Made by a program: the position numbers and the translations under genes. A stretch of DNA of 64,000 nt from Aphelocoma coerulescens. Taxonomy: Eukaryota > Chordata > Aves > Passeriformes > Corvidae. Shown piece after piece: positions 26,701-38,508 of this stretch (position 1 is its first letter; each line of letters opens with the position of its first letter). The notes under the pieces were generated by a model. The model did not search any database. It was not told the DNA's origin and was given only the letters and a program-made list of their open reading frames with translations. The stretch is from NCBI RefSeq assembly GCF_041296385.1, contig NC_091014.1:21303578-21367577 (forward strand), written 5' to 3'.

Positions 26701-27954
26701 AAAACCACACACTGGCTCCCCTGAATTTTTTAGTTTTCCAACAAATGCCCAATTAACTCACCCTTTACTTTAAACCATTGTATGCAGCAAAATGCTCCAA
26801 TTAAAAATGGAATGTCTATTAATTGAAGCCCAAAGATTCTGTTAAGGCAAGTTCCATGAAACCCAAAAATAGAAATGCATTCATAATTTTCTCCTCACTT
26901 TAATTAGGCTTTTTTTTTTTTTTGGCTTGAATTTAAATATCCCTCTGCAGTATCTTCAACTGCATTGCAGTAGTAGGAACCCTGCACACAACACAGGACC
27001 CACAAGATGAAAGATGACTTGCCTTTTCCATTCTTTCTCTGAAAGAGGAGTGTGAAATGGAGGCATGCACCCTCCAAAACAGAAGTGTTGCAATTAAATA
27101 GAAGAAACTTCAGAAAATGGGACTCCCAGAACCAAAAATACTTCAGGTTGATTTGTGTATAAACAGATCTTGGTCCTTCTGTAATCTATAGTCTCAAGTA
27201 ATGTGGAAGAAAACAGCACTGGCAGTCAAGGTGAAGGTGATATAACTAATGGTATAGAAGCCAGACTAAGGGCAAGTCAGTTCAAAGTGAGCTGAAAAAT
27301 ATGCTCTGTGTAGCTCTTTGAATGACATTACTTATAGCAGTCACAGAATGCAAGGTCATGCTTCTTCAAATACAGGTTAAACTTGTAAGATGGTGAACTA
27401 ATCTGGAAAGCAGTGACTTGAAGGATGACTTCAGGGCCGTGGTGAGCCGCAACTAAAATTCTGGCAGGGTTGCGGTGGCTAAGATGATGAATGAGATCTT
27501 TCAATACCTGAGCTAGGGGAAGACACAAAGCAGAAAACATTATTTTAGCAGTTCAGAGGAGCATTACTAGGAACAGACAAAGTCGAGGTTATCCAGGTCA
27601 GCTGAGTAGTAAGCAAAACAATGCTAAGCAGCAGTCATGGACCTGCTGCCTTCTTTGCCTGTGCCAGAGCCGAGCTTCCTCCTGTTACTGCTGGCAGAAG
27701 TGGCAATGGGAGGAAATGCTGCATCAGCTCCTTCCAGTCCTGGCCACAGCTCTATCTTCCTTCCCTCTTCCACAGTTAGATTAACAAGCCCAGATCTTCA
27801 GCATGAACTCATTCTACCCTCACTCCTGAAGCACCAAAAAATTCAGTTTCTCTTACACTGCTGAGATGCCTAGGAGTGGTTCTGTCACTTCATACAGTGT
27901 TACTGAAATGATTACAAGCATACATGGCCATTTCTGGCATTCACACTGCACAAA

Positions 27955-28370
27955 ACACGTTGACAAATTGGAAAGGATTCAGGGTGGAGCTGAAAGAAGG
28001 GTTCAGGGTAAGGAAAAGATGTCCTAAAGCAAGAGCCAGGAGTAATTTGGTCTATTTATTCTCACAAAGAGAAAGTTCAGGATGACTTGATTACAGTTCG
28101 TAGATACTTACATTAGTGAGAGACATTTAATAAAGGGCATAACAAGACACAGAGTTGAAAAATGGAACTTTGAGATAAAATTCAGGCTAAAAATGAGGTG
28201 GAAGTGTTAGACATGAATGCAATTAAGTCACTGGAACCTTTCACATTTGCATGCAGTAAATTTGCCATCACCTAGAGTCATTAAAAAAAAAGAGAGATTG
28301 GATGACTTTTAAAATTGGTATTATCTAGCTCAGGCAGAACTTTCAGGCTAAGTGGTGAATTTGTAGGAGA
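27955..28370 (+). mobile_element. Old CR1-type LINE, 3' ORF2/UTR-side fragment
   Basis: The block order matches the region just upstream of the 3' end of CR1-family LINEs. It begins with a TTGGAAAGGATTCAG-type block, then a segment around ATGTCC, then GATGACTTGATTACAGTT (from GACATGATTACAGT...). It continues through the GGAAC...GCCATCACCTAGAGTCATT segment and AAAAGAGAGATTGGATGACTTTT. Many indels and substitutions separate it from any intact copy, and no reading frame survives, so it is an old insertion. No 3' terminal microsatellite of the usual CR1 kind can be made out. The identification is from remembered consensus. It could belong to one of several CR1 or CR1-like subfamilies. Confidence 0.65.
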
Positions 28371-28727
28371 GTATAATACTACTAGCTGACGAAACTAGAG
28401 GAACACTAAGTTATAAAACCCATGAACACATAGTTATTTCTTGAGTGGGCCTCCAAAATCCAATTTTTTTCTTTATTTGCTTTAAATGGGTGTACCAGTT
28501 TTGCTGAACCCAGTCTGAACTTCTAACAAGCATTCTGCTGTAGATGTGATAGACAGCCAGTTTCTGTCTCTTCAGACACTGTGAAGAAGCAACTCAAATA
28601 CCCAAGATTGAGTGCAAGTGAATGCAGTGAATTTGAAGACAAGATGCACCTGTAAGTTTTCAAGCATCTCCTCTAATCCTAGAGTCTGCAAGCACTGGCA
28701 TGCTTTCCAGGGGCATTTACAAGGCAT

Positions 28728-29066
28728 TATTACTGCATCCTGCAGCCATAGGGAAGAGAGGAGAGAGGATCCAGCAGGCAGGAATTGTGCAGCAAGATTG
28801 ATTTATTTTACAAACTCTTTTATAGACTTTTTTCTTCATAGTCTAATTGGACAAAGGCTCAGCCACCCCCCTGGGGTGATTGGCTAAAATCCTAAAATAT
28901 CCATTGTCAAAATATTTTTCTACTGCACCATAAACAAGGCTTTGCAAGGTCGCAGGTGTTCGCAGTTTACAGAACTTCTGCAAATATCTTCATGAGAGAG
29001 AAAAGTATCTCACAGGCTTAGAAAGAAGCAGGAAAATGTCTTGCTAACAGCATTTTTGTATCCACA
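28728..29066 (-). mobile_element. Solo LTR of an avian endogenous retrovirus (ERVK-like), minus strand
   Basis: Read on the minus strand, the element begins TGTGGATAC (ending at 29066). Its U3 carries two CCAAT motifs (28879-28883 and 28846-28850). A TATAAAAG box lies at 28817-28824 and an AATAAA polyadenylation signal at 28802-28807. A pyrimidine-rich U5-like end follows (TCCTCTCTCC...). This order and spacing are those of a retroviral LTR. The U3 phrases near 28885-28960 match an LTR family I associate with songbird genomes. AGGCA occurs at both flanks (28722-28726 and 29067-29071) and is a possible target duplication. The exact 3' end of the LTR is uncertain: a CA terminus could also sit at 28734. 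No internal viral sequence or partner LTR is seen. Confidence 0.75.
28802..28824 (-). promoter_or_regulatory. TATA box and AATAAA signal inside the LTR
   Basis: On the minus strand TATAAAAG (28817-28824) is followed by AATAAA (28802-28807) about 10 bases later, with CCAAT motifs some 25 and 60 bases upstream. This is the core U3-R arrangement of the LTR and could still start or end transcripts running toward lower coordinates. Activity cannot be judged from sequence. Confidence 0.6.
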
Positions 29067-32000
29067 AGGCACCTTGGATTGTTTCAGCATGGTGGATTAG
29101 ATGGAAGGCAGAGATTAATCACCTAGGGCTCCTTGACCCTGGCAAATCCAGTTATGCTAAGCAGGACAGTATGGGAGGTATCTAACTATTTAGGCACTTT
29201 TTGACCACAAGGTAAATAGTTTCACCAGGACTGTGACACAGAAGAACTGGGAAAAGCAGGATTGCCTGGATATGTCCAGGCTTAAGCTAGTTAAATCCTA
29301 TACCTTTGAAATCCACTGTAAAAGCACTATACATTTAAGTTTAATAAAGGAATTAACATCCCAGAAGTGACATCATGCGATGGCAGCATTTCCTAGCAAT
29401 CAGTGAGCTTTAGGAATGATGTAATTGTGTGGACAGGAGGCAGACTTTAAAAAGACACATTCCCTCCTCCAGTTCAGCTCCTCTGATCAATTCTTTACAA
29501 ATCCATAGTCCTTTTTTCTCTCTACCAACATGAGAGGTATTTACTGTTTTTATGATCTCAGAATGGAAAAATATTAATCAGAAACGGCAGCAACTATTCC
29601 TTTTTCTTCTCAAATCTGTGTGGCATTAAGTATAATTACATAAATAACTGGAATGGCAGAAACAGACAATTACTGGCTTTGTATGGGTATTGGAAAAGAT
29701 TATACTGTTTTTATCATGTCTCTCAAATAATGGGTATCTTCCAAGTCTGCTGTCAAGAATATTGCTTGCTGCTTTAATGCTGATATGAAAATAATCTTGT
29801 AAAAATAGTGAGAGGGTCTTTACACATACTTTCCACCAGGAAAGATTACTTAAATAAATGGTTTAACCTGCTATTGACCTAAAACCTAGTTGCACAAACG
29901 TTTTAAAAGTTATTATCCATCCTGAGTAGATAAAAGTAATCTGGTGAAGTCAAGGATAACATAGGAAGTCCCTTAATGACAGCTGCATTCTCTGCAGCCT
30001 CTATTAGCATATGAATTTTCTACTGGCAAAGCAGATTGAAATGAACTATAAGAACACATGCATGTGATAGCTCTTCCTCTTTGTAAAAGACTGGAAAGAG
30101 ACAGATACACACAAAGGAAGAGTGAAAACCTGCAAAGAGCTCCTACAAGAAGACCCTCAACTATTTTTGCCCAGTTTTTCCATTATAAACATTGCTATAC
30201 CTTCTTTTTAAAACCAGTAATAAAAATTACAGAGACCATAAGGAAGTTAAATATGGAGGTTATGTCTAGCCATACCTGAGCTACCATCATCCCAAAGTCA
30301 ATAAAAACAAGTGCAGACAGCATTTGCTCCAGTTTGCTGAAGACATACTCAAAACTAACTAAGGCAATTCATTGGGTATAGTTCATCTAGTATGCACTGC
30401 AGACACAGAGCATTACAGGTACCCCACTTCAGTGTGAGCAAAGAGGACAGTGTGCTTATCAAGCTTAACAAAGGCTATCTCAGGAAGGCTGACAGTGGCT
30501 TCACCTACTAAAAAGTCCCCTATTTTTAATATCCTGTGTTTGCTGTAATTGCAAGCGACCCCTCCACTCTGGTGTGTAACGAGAAGAGTCTCTGGGGTGT
30601 CTCAACTTTCCTCCCCTGCAATCAAGGCAGTGATGCCAGATGCAAGTTTGGAAGTCTTCAGCATTTTGTCTGACAGCATAAATGTTATGTTTTTTCATGA
30701 ACAGCAGTCATCTGGTCTGCTGCATGCTTCCACAACCTGCTTATATCAGGCACGTAGGATGGGATGCTTGTGCTTCAGTGACCAAGCTGGCAAGTATCTA
30801 AAGCTTTAGCTGCTGCAGGATCACCCAAACCTTTGGGTCTGTGGTTTTTTTTTCCCAAACAGATCACACTTCTGGCATTTCTCTTCCTCACTTTAAGGAA
30901 ACACCACCTTTTCTACAGGCTGAAACAACAGCATGCTGGAAATGGTTAAGATGCTGTTAACATTGTCCATGCAACTTCAAAGGGATGCAGCTGCCCCAGG
31001 AGGTGTTTCCTGGCCATACACCTGCCCACATACTGCAGCACTAAAGACTTACACTAAAGACCATTTTTTCCATACATGCAGATCTTTATCCCTTCTACTT
31101 CCTTTGGGACAGGTCTGTTTGGTTTTTTTCTTTAATCATTACTAAATTCATAATCTCACAGCCACACATATCTCCACTTCCTGAAGTGTTAAAAGAAAAA
31201 AAACAAACGAGCTCTTGATATTTCTGTCAATAAAGACAGACTCAGGATCAAAGAAATGAAAATGCTAATTATGGTGCACTCTGTAACACCTCTCTCTCGA
31301 GCCAAGTGCTCTGATTAAGTTAACCATCGTGCTAATTATAATAGTGTTTAGCACAGCTGGGGCCAAAGAAAAGCCATCTTCTACCAGAACATGGTTGCCA
31401 GCCTCAGAACGAGATCAAGCATATGTATGCTGTAATAGGAACTTGCCTATGATTCACCAAATAATGAATTTTAAATACACAAAAACATGTTCATTTTCTT
31501 TTATCATTATGAAAAGAAAATTGTGGACATTTTAAAAAATTGATGTGGTTTGGTTTTTTGTCATGAAAAAATGCTGGAGTCAGAAGCCTATTGCACAGGA
31601 ATTAAGTTACTGTTTCCTAAGGGAGCATACTGCAAGATAACACATCTTTGCAATTTAAAGGAAAGACCACTCTTCTGTGTTTTCTAAGTCAATACCATAC
31701 GGCTGTGAAGTATGCCAGTGATGAGAGAGGAAGGCCACTGTAGTCTATACTTTCATTTAAAATGGAATGAAGTAGCATGCAATTACTGGCAAAGCCACCT
31801 GCCACATTTCAGCAGCACATTTGGATGGAGAATGGGGGTGATAGTACCAGTGAAAAATGTCATTGGAGTGTAAGTGAAAGTTAATCCTTCCTACCAATTC
31901 CATGGAGGAGAGAAAAATATAATAAATCAATAAATCCCTGCAGCTCAGAAAATTGTATCTTCAGTGGATGCTTACAATCCTTGTTCCACACAGCATAATT

Positions 32001-32739
32001 GGAAGAGATTCTTAAATGGTTATGTAGTTATAACCATATCTTTCATTCATCACTTCCCTCCTTGAAGAACTCATCAGCATTTACTGGCAGTACCTTCCGG
32101 TGCACCTGCTTGAAGGATAAGCACTACTTACCACAAAGGAGCTAAAAGGTAAGAAAATTGCCTTAGATTGAGTATCGCTCCTCAAAATGGCTGTTTTGTA
32201 CTTGCTCAGTCTCCCTGAGCCTTTGAGTAGCAGCAGATGAGCAGACTGTTTTTCAACATGAATTCAATCATTAACTCTGAATTATACAAGTCATCTAAAC
32301 ACAATGAGGCAACTAATGCTCCTGAGTGGATATGTACGTTCCAAATTCCAGGCGTGTTCACAGTACTCCTGTTTCATGGCACAGATACAGCAATCACTGA
32401 CACCCTTATTATGGGCCACCTTCCCATTCATTTCTCATGTATTGCATTGGCTCACTTAATTATATACACACACATATATATTTTAATAAATACAGCACTA
32501 TTTTATGCAAATTGGTAATCTGAATTCCTTACTGCTTTGGTAGGGTGGTAAAGGCTTAAGTGAGTTTAATCCACTCTCTGGGGAGAAACGCTAATTATTG
32601 CTCTGGTTTGGAAGGTAGAGAGGAGAGGTTCCTCAAAGGGAAAACCCAACAAATTGGCTGAGATGTTAGAGAAGGTCAAAACCTGGGAACAGCACCCTTA
32701 ACAGGGTGAAGACTGTGACACAGTGGAGCATTATTAAAC

Positions 32740-32850
32740 CTCTTGGGCAGGAGTCAGTGCTATTTCAGGGGTCTGTGGACCCCCTAAGAGGGTTCATGAT
32801 GAATTTCAGTCTGTCACAGGCATTAAAGAAATATACCAATACAGTGAAAA
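32740..32850. mobile_element. Possible decayed hAT-type DNA transposon end
   Basis: The phrase CAGGGGTCTGTGGACCCCC, then AAGAGGGTTCATGATGAATTTCAG, recalls the ends of Charlie-like hAT elements in amniotes. Such ends often hold a 'GGGGTCCGTGGACCCC' block. The GGGGTC/GACCCC pair is itself a perfect 6-bp stem with a 4-base loop. No partner end or 8-bp target duplication could be found. Confidence 0.25.
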
Positions 32851-35800
32851 TTAGGGCATTTTAATCTTCTACTTTTTCACTGACATCCTTGGATGCATGA
32901 CTCTGTGATCGAGTATAATCCCATCTGCCACCTGCCTTCCTGGGAGTCACAGATCCTTCTAGATGTGTCTGCTTCACTCCAGCACCCTGTTCTGCATTCC
33001 CTTGTATGGATGAGGGAGATGGGTATGGCAGGAAAAACAGGGAGGGAAAAGTGATCTCATTATCTCCCACTCCCTCCCTCTCTCAGCTGTTAATTAGCAA
33101 TGGCCAAGCCCTGTGGAAAGTATTATAGGGTGTAAGCAGAGACTACAACTGGCTGGTGAAGAGTAATGTACAAGACTGGTTATTTGGCATGTAGGATACT
33201 ACTCACTGCTACCCAGTTAAGGTGACAATACTCCTTTATTTTGTATATATATCTTCCAGGGCTTAGGTAAGCTCAAACATTAATTCTTACTTACAGTTTG
33301 CATTTTACAGCAAATTAATTTCCACTCTATGCATGCATACATCTAGGACAGGTGGAGAAAAGATTATGCAGTAGATGTTCATGTACCATGGTGATATGCA
33401 TAATAGGAAAAAATAGTGGAATAATAGAGGGAGCAGAAGACTAAATTGCATACTATAAAATATTAAGACAGATAGTTTCCTGGGAGGACTTTATATGCAT
33501 TGCCTGCATCCAAAATGCTCAGGAATTACAGGTCACATCCTGTCATTACTTCTCCTATAACCCATTCTAAAGCACTAAGGACCTGTCAATAGAAAATGCA
33601 AAGCAAAGTAAACAGATCTGCTTAGCTTCTTTTTGCTGAGTTTTATTACAACAGTGCTTTTGATAGAGAAAAAAATGTTGCTGTAAAAAATCAACACTGT
33701 TATACACTATCTATCTCTTTTCATAATAAAGTAATCAGAGGAGCTATTAAAGCATGGTCACCATAATATTTGGATTTGGCTGAGATTTAGAATATTAGTT
33801 ACACAAACTTTAGCTCTTGAAATAATAATCAGCTAATGATATGTGCTTCGCTTGGGAGTCAAACACTCAAACTAAAAGCTGATGTCTGACAAATTGAAAG
33901 TAATTTCACATTGAAGTAAATTAAATTAATTTCCCAGATGTTGCTATAAGAAGAGGCTCAAGGAGATGAAATGAAAGTCACAGCAGATGCATTCAGATAT
34001 TTACCATAGAGCTCCCAAGAAGGAAGTACTTTAAAATGAAACTGTGGAAAGAGGTGAAATAAGAGGCAGGAAGTTACAATCCCACCGATAGTCTTCATCA
34101 GAGCATCTTGTGGCACTGTCATTTCACAGGGATTGGTCCGCATTTGTGTATGGGAAACCCTAGGCAAACACTAGAGTGAAATCTGTCTTGTCCAAGGGTG
34201 TTGGGTAGTCAGAAAAAGCTGCTCCTCCCTTCTGAGTAAGTAGAAAGAAGATAAAAACAAGGCCTATCTCTATTACTATTTAGTTTTCAGCACCTTGCTG
34301 TGGCAGATCTCAAAGTACACCTAGGATCTGGAAATCCCACCTTCCACACCACCAATAATCTTTGACAGTCGTGTAAAAAGCTCTATATTTTGGTGGGGCT
34401 ATTACTGCTGCAACACTGATCTCAGATTCTTGGGACATAGTAATTTTGCTCTCTTAAGATCTGAAAGATTGAGAACTTTCTAGATTTGGTACCTACAAAT
34501 AGAGCATTATAAAACAGATTGTAAACTTCAGATGTATATTTTAAATGTTTTGGTAGAAAAGTTGAGACACTGCTCTATAAATACCTTTCCTGTTTCACAT
34601 CATCTTTTTTTGGGTATATCCAGTGGTATAGCAGTAAGAGCTAAACCACAATGCCAGAATATTACACTAGCCCCTCCCTTTGACTGAAAAATAAAAATTA
34701 TTTTGACCCATTCCCCTATTTTTAAATATATAAAGCAATGAGAAAAAACTGTTCCAGATGAAGCCCTCACCAACGCCTCCAACTCCAGAAATATCAGCAT
34801 TCCTGGCAGGTATCGCAGGTGCCTCCTATGAGACCAAACTCCTGGCCAATACTCATTTGTTTCACATTGCTCAAGCATGAATGTGAATTATTGGGGTTTG
34901 AAACAAACCGTGTCATGCAGAAGTGGCTCACTTCAGTGTTCCACAAAGGGACTGAGGGAAACAGCCAAAACCCTCCATTCTGCTACTCTTCTTTCTTTTT
35001 TTAAGACTTCTGGAACATCCCTCAGACCAACGGATCCAGAATTTGTCCAAATTGAAATACCTGCTTTGGTCCTCTTTTTAAGAAGGAAAGCTAACCAAGT
35101 AACAGTGGGTATGCCAGGTTTTTCTCTGGGACTCTCTCTTAACATGTTTTGTCAATGAAAGAAACCACATTGTTTCCAAATATTTCATTCTAGTGCAGCA
35201 GTTCAGTAAGACAGGCACAAGCCATTTTCTCTAATGCCACCTGAAGCTGAAAAAAAGCAGGTTTGATTTGGAGGAACACACATGGACATGCAGAAAAGAA
35301 GACAACAAGGCCCCTAAAACATTTCACAATACTATATGAATTGTTTTGTTATCTTCAAAGCATGGAGCACTGGTTATAAATCTGATTAACTCTTAGTGAT
35401 TGTTTGAAGTGCCAATACTCAATGAAGTTAAGCCATATATCAAAACACTCACTTTCTAAAGCTCCTAAAAAGAGGAGGCCCCACACTTATTCATTTAAGA
35501 TAATGATGTTATGGCATGGTCTCCTCTTCACTGTCATAATTTAAAAGGGATGAAAATAAATCCCAAAGGAGGATGTCACTGAGAATGACTGAAACCCACA
35601 AATATGTTTTCTTTTAATAGTGGCTTTTCTTTGGGGGGGATGGGGAGGGGTGGAGATGCTTGGGTATGGATCCATTCCCTCTCATATGGAATAAGGGGGT
35701 GCTCTGAAAGTTGCTATGAGCCCACCAGTGTACATTGGATGACAAGGTGACCTTTCCTTGGTAAAGGAAAAAAGAAAATTTTAGTCTCTGGTACCAAGAC

Positions 35801-38491
35801 CTATAAATGCATTTCCTTGCTTTTCCTAGGCTACACAAAGTTCATACATGAAGGAAGAACATTACTCTCAGATAAGAGAAAGATGAAGAAAAGCAAGGGG
35901 AAAAAAAGTGAAAACTTTAGTCTGGAAAAACAAGGCACTCATTTTTACCTCCAAAAAGGTTAAGGTCACCAGACTAGTGCTCACAGTTTCTCTCTGTGGG
36001 GACAAAAGAATACACCACAAAGCCAGTAGCACATGTATCACAATTGGCAGCTGGCTTGAAAATGGTCGAGTTCAATTGACTATGAAGAATGAATTACCCT
36101 TATGTTTGAACAAAAAAACCCCTCAACCTGATCTCACCAGGCCAGAAGCACAACCACATTCCAAGTGAAATGTGTGACAGCACACAGAAAGCGAATTTCA
36201 ATTTATTCTGCACATTTGAGCACACACAAAAGCCTATATGGTTCTCATTAAAATAAAAGATATCTTCAGTCATCTGAAGGAGCACAAGGTTATTCAGATT
36301 CTTACTCTCATTCAGAAGAAATAACTTACCCTCCTGCTTGTGCTTCCTCCTGGATCTGCAACTTAAGTCCCTTATACCACTTTTCATATTTATAAACAAC
36401 TACCAGTAGATTAAAGATCTTCTCATATTCATTCTACACTCTTTTTTTTAAATGGAAATTTCTTTGACAAAGTGCAACAAAACATTCTCTCTGAAAGAAA
36501 GAGCACTGCACATACACAACACTTTCACAGAGGACATTCAGATGCAACTCCTCAAAGTTTACGTAGATTAGTTTAACAATGTTCTCAGAAAGGAGCTGTA
36601 AACCTTGCATGAAGGGTAGCTTTAGTGGTGGCAGAGTTTTAACAAGCTCATTCATTAATGACCAGTGTCTTTGGGGTGCTTTGGTGGACCTTCAAGGAGC
36701 AGGTGTTTCTGCCGCAGCTTTTCTCCCTGCCTTTCTCCCTGCTTTTCACGGTGTCTGCACATTCTCCTTGCATGCCAGGCTGGCCAGTGAGCTGGGCTCA
36801 TCCACCAGACCCTGCTGAAAGGACAATTACTCACTACGAGACAGAAAGAACAGAATATCCCACAAAAAATAATTCACAGGATTACCTTTTTTGCATTCAC
36901 AAGCTTCCTCTCCTGTATTTCTGTGTGAAAAAGTGATTGCAGTATAAGTACATGCAAGGCAAATGTAGCGTGAGATGTTTCATCTGGACCTTATGTGGGA
37001 GCAGTTCAGGCAAACAGAGAAGAACAAAAAGCTTGATAGACAAATAAGGAGAATAGGTATCTATCTAATATCAATTAAGAAAAGACACTGGGGAATTAGA
37101 ATAGGTCTACAATTAAGGAGTTCTAATGCAACTACTTTATTTTGGTGTTTAGGCCCCTACCTATGCAAGGTTTTCCTAGCTGGAACATCAGCATGCCAGG
37201 CAGAGGCTACTGCTTGTGTTTGAGAGAGACTATCAAAAACTTTTTGAAATATTATGCAAATGAGTCAGAAGGGGCTCAGAGACAGCAGGATTCTAAGAAT
37301 ACAATAAATTAAACATAACTGAAGTGCACGCAACAGAAATCAAGAAACAGTCCATTTGCATCAGCTGTAGGTCTTTATGAAAGAAAATTATGTCAGGGTT
37401 TGTCATGTTACAGGAAGTGTTTTGGCTTGATCTATAATTAAAAGGGAAGCTTAGTGCATATAGCTACTTTAAAATTATGTACTCAAAACTTAGGCAAAGT
37501 ATTTTTTAAATTTAATTAAAAGCCAGCAATCTTATTACTTTGTACAGAATCTGAATCTTGAAAAAACCCTATAAAATCAAATGAAAACTTGAAATTCTTC
37601 TTCCCTTCAGCAAGCTTAATTCAAACGCTATTACTACTATTATATTTTTGCTGACATATCATCTAAAGGCAGGACAGAAAGGCTGAAAAAGAATGCTTGA
37701 CATGAAGGATAATTAGTCTTAGTTAAGTCAGAAGCTAGCAAGAATTGCACTCCTAAATATTAAAGAGAACATTAACTTAGTAACAAATTTCATCAGGAAG
37801 TATTTTAGTGTTTACATCCTGCAACAAAGTACTTAAGAACAAAACAGGCTATAGTAATATCAATTCTCACTGGAACTGCTTTAATGGGTACTTTTTTTTT
37901 GTTTCTCTAATAAAAGGATAAATATCTTAAACCTCTAATAGCACTTATGTGATATTTAAGTTTCTGAAGAAAAGAAACCTTAAATGAAAGTGAAAGGAAA
38001 TGTCTAAATGGAATTTGTCTCACCACTTTAAACATCCATTTTTCATTAGGAGAGGCAATAATGGTGCCAGTGGCCACATTGCCTCCCATTAAGTTCAGAA
38101 AATTATTTTGCAAAGTTAGAATGTCCTTGTGGGTGACAAAGACGCATTAGGTCTCTCCTCAGGAGTTACATACGAACTGTATATTCCAGTGTTACTATAG
38201 GAAATCCATACTCTAAAAGACAAGCCACCACAGCCAAAGGCACGCCTTGCAGCGAAACAAAAGCAAAAAAATCAGAACAAAATCAAAACCAGAAAATAGA
38301 ACAGTAAGTGTTAATTAGCAATCAGACCACCTTAAAAGATGTAGGAGAAATACTAAGATACCATGCTGACCACAGCAACAGAGTTATTCCATTCTGGAGG
38401 CTGAGCCCTGGCTCTGTCATCTTTACAGCCTTCACCTTCACGTGGGTTACTACAAAAGGGAAGTTGCATTCCAAAAGGTATTCTTATTTTC

Positions 38492-38508
38492 TTTTTTTTT
38501 TTTTTTTT
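38492..38508. repeat. Poly(T) tract, 17 T
   Basis: This is an uninterrupted run of seventeen T's (poly(A) on the minus strand). No LINE or SINE body is recognisable beside it, so it is listed as a mononucleotide repeat only. Confidence 0.92.

Larger units (their letters stand above)
16505..27954. other. Unassigned stretch with scattered simple repeats
   Basis: No gene is recognised. The stretch holds A/C-rich and T-rich low-complexity patches near 18.65 and 19.2 kb and a TA repeat at 23.77 kb. A GC-richer patch at about 19.75-20.1 kb has overlapping open frames on both strands, the usual sign of chance frames in GC-rich DNA. AT-rich sequence at 20.7-21.0 kb could hold conserved non-coding elements, but I cannot test this. 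A minus-strand open segment at 27332-27512 is discussed under findings. Confidence 0.5.
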
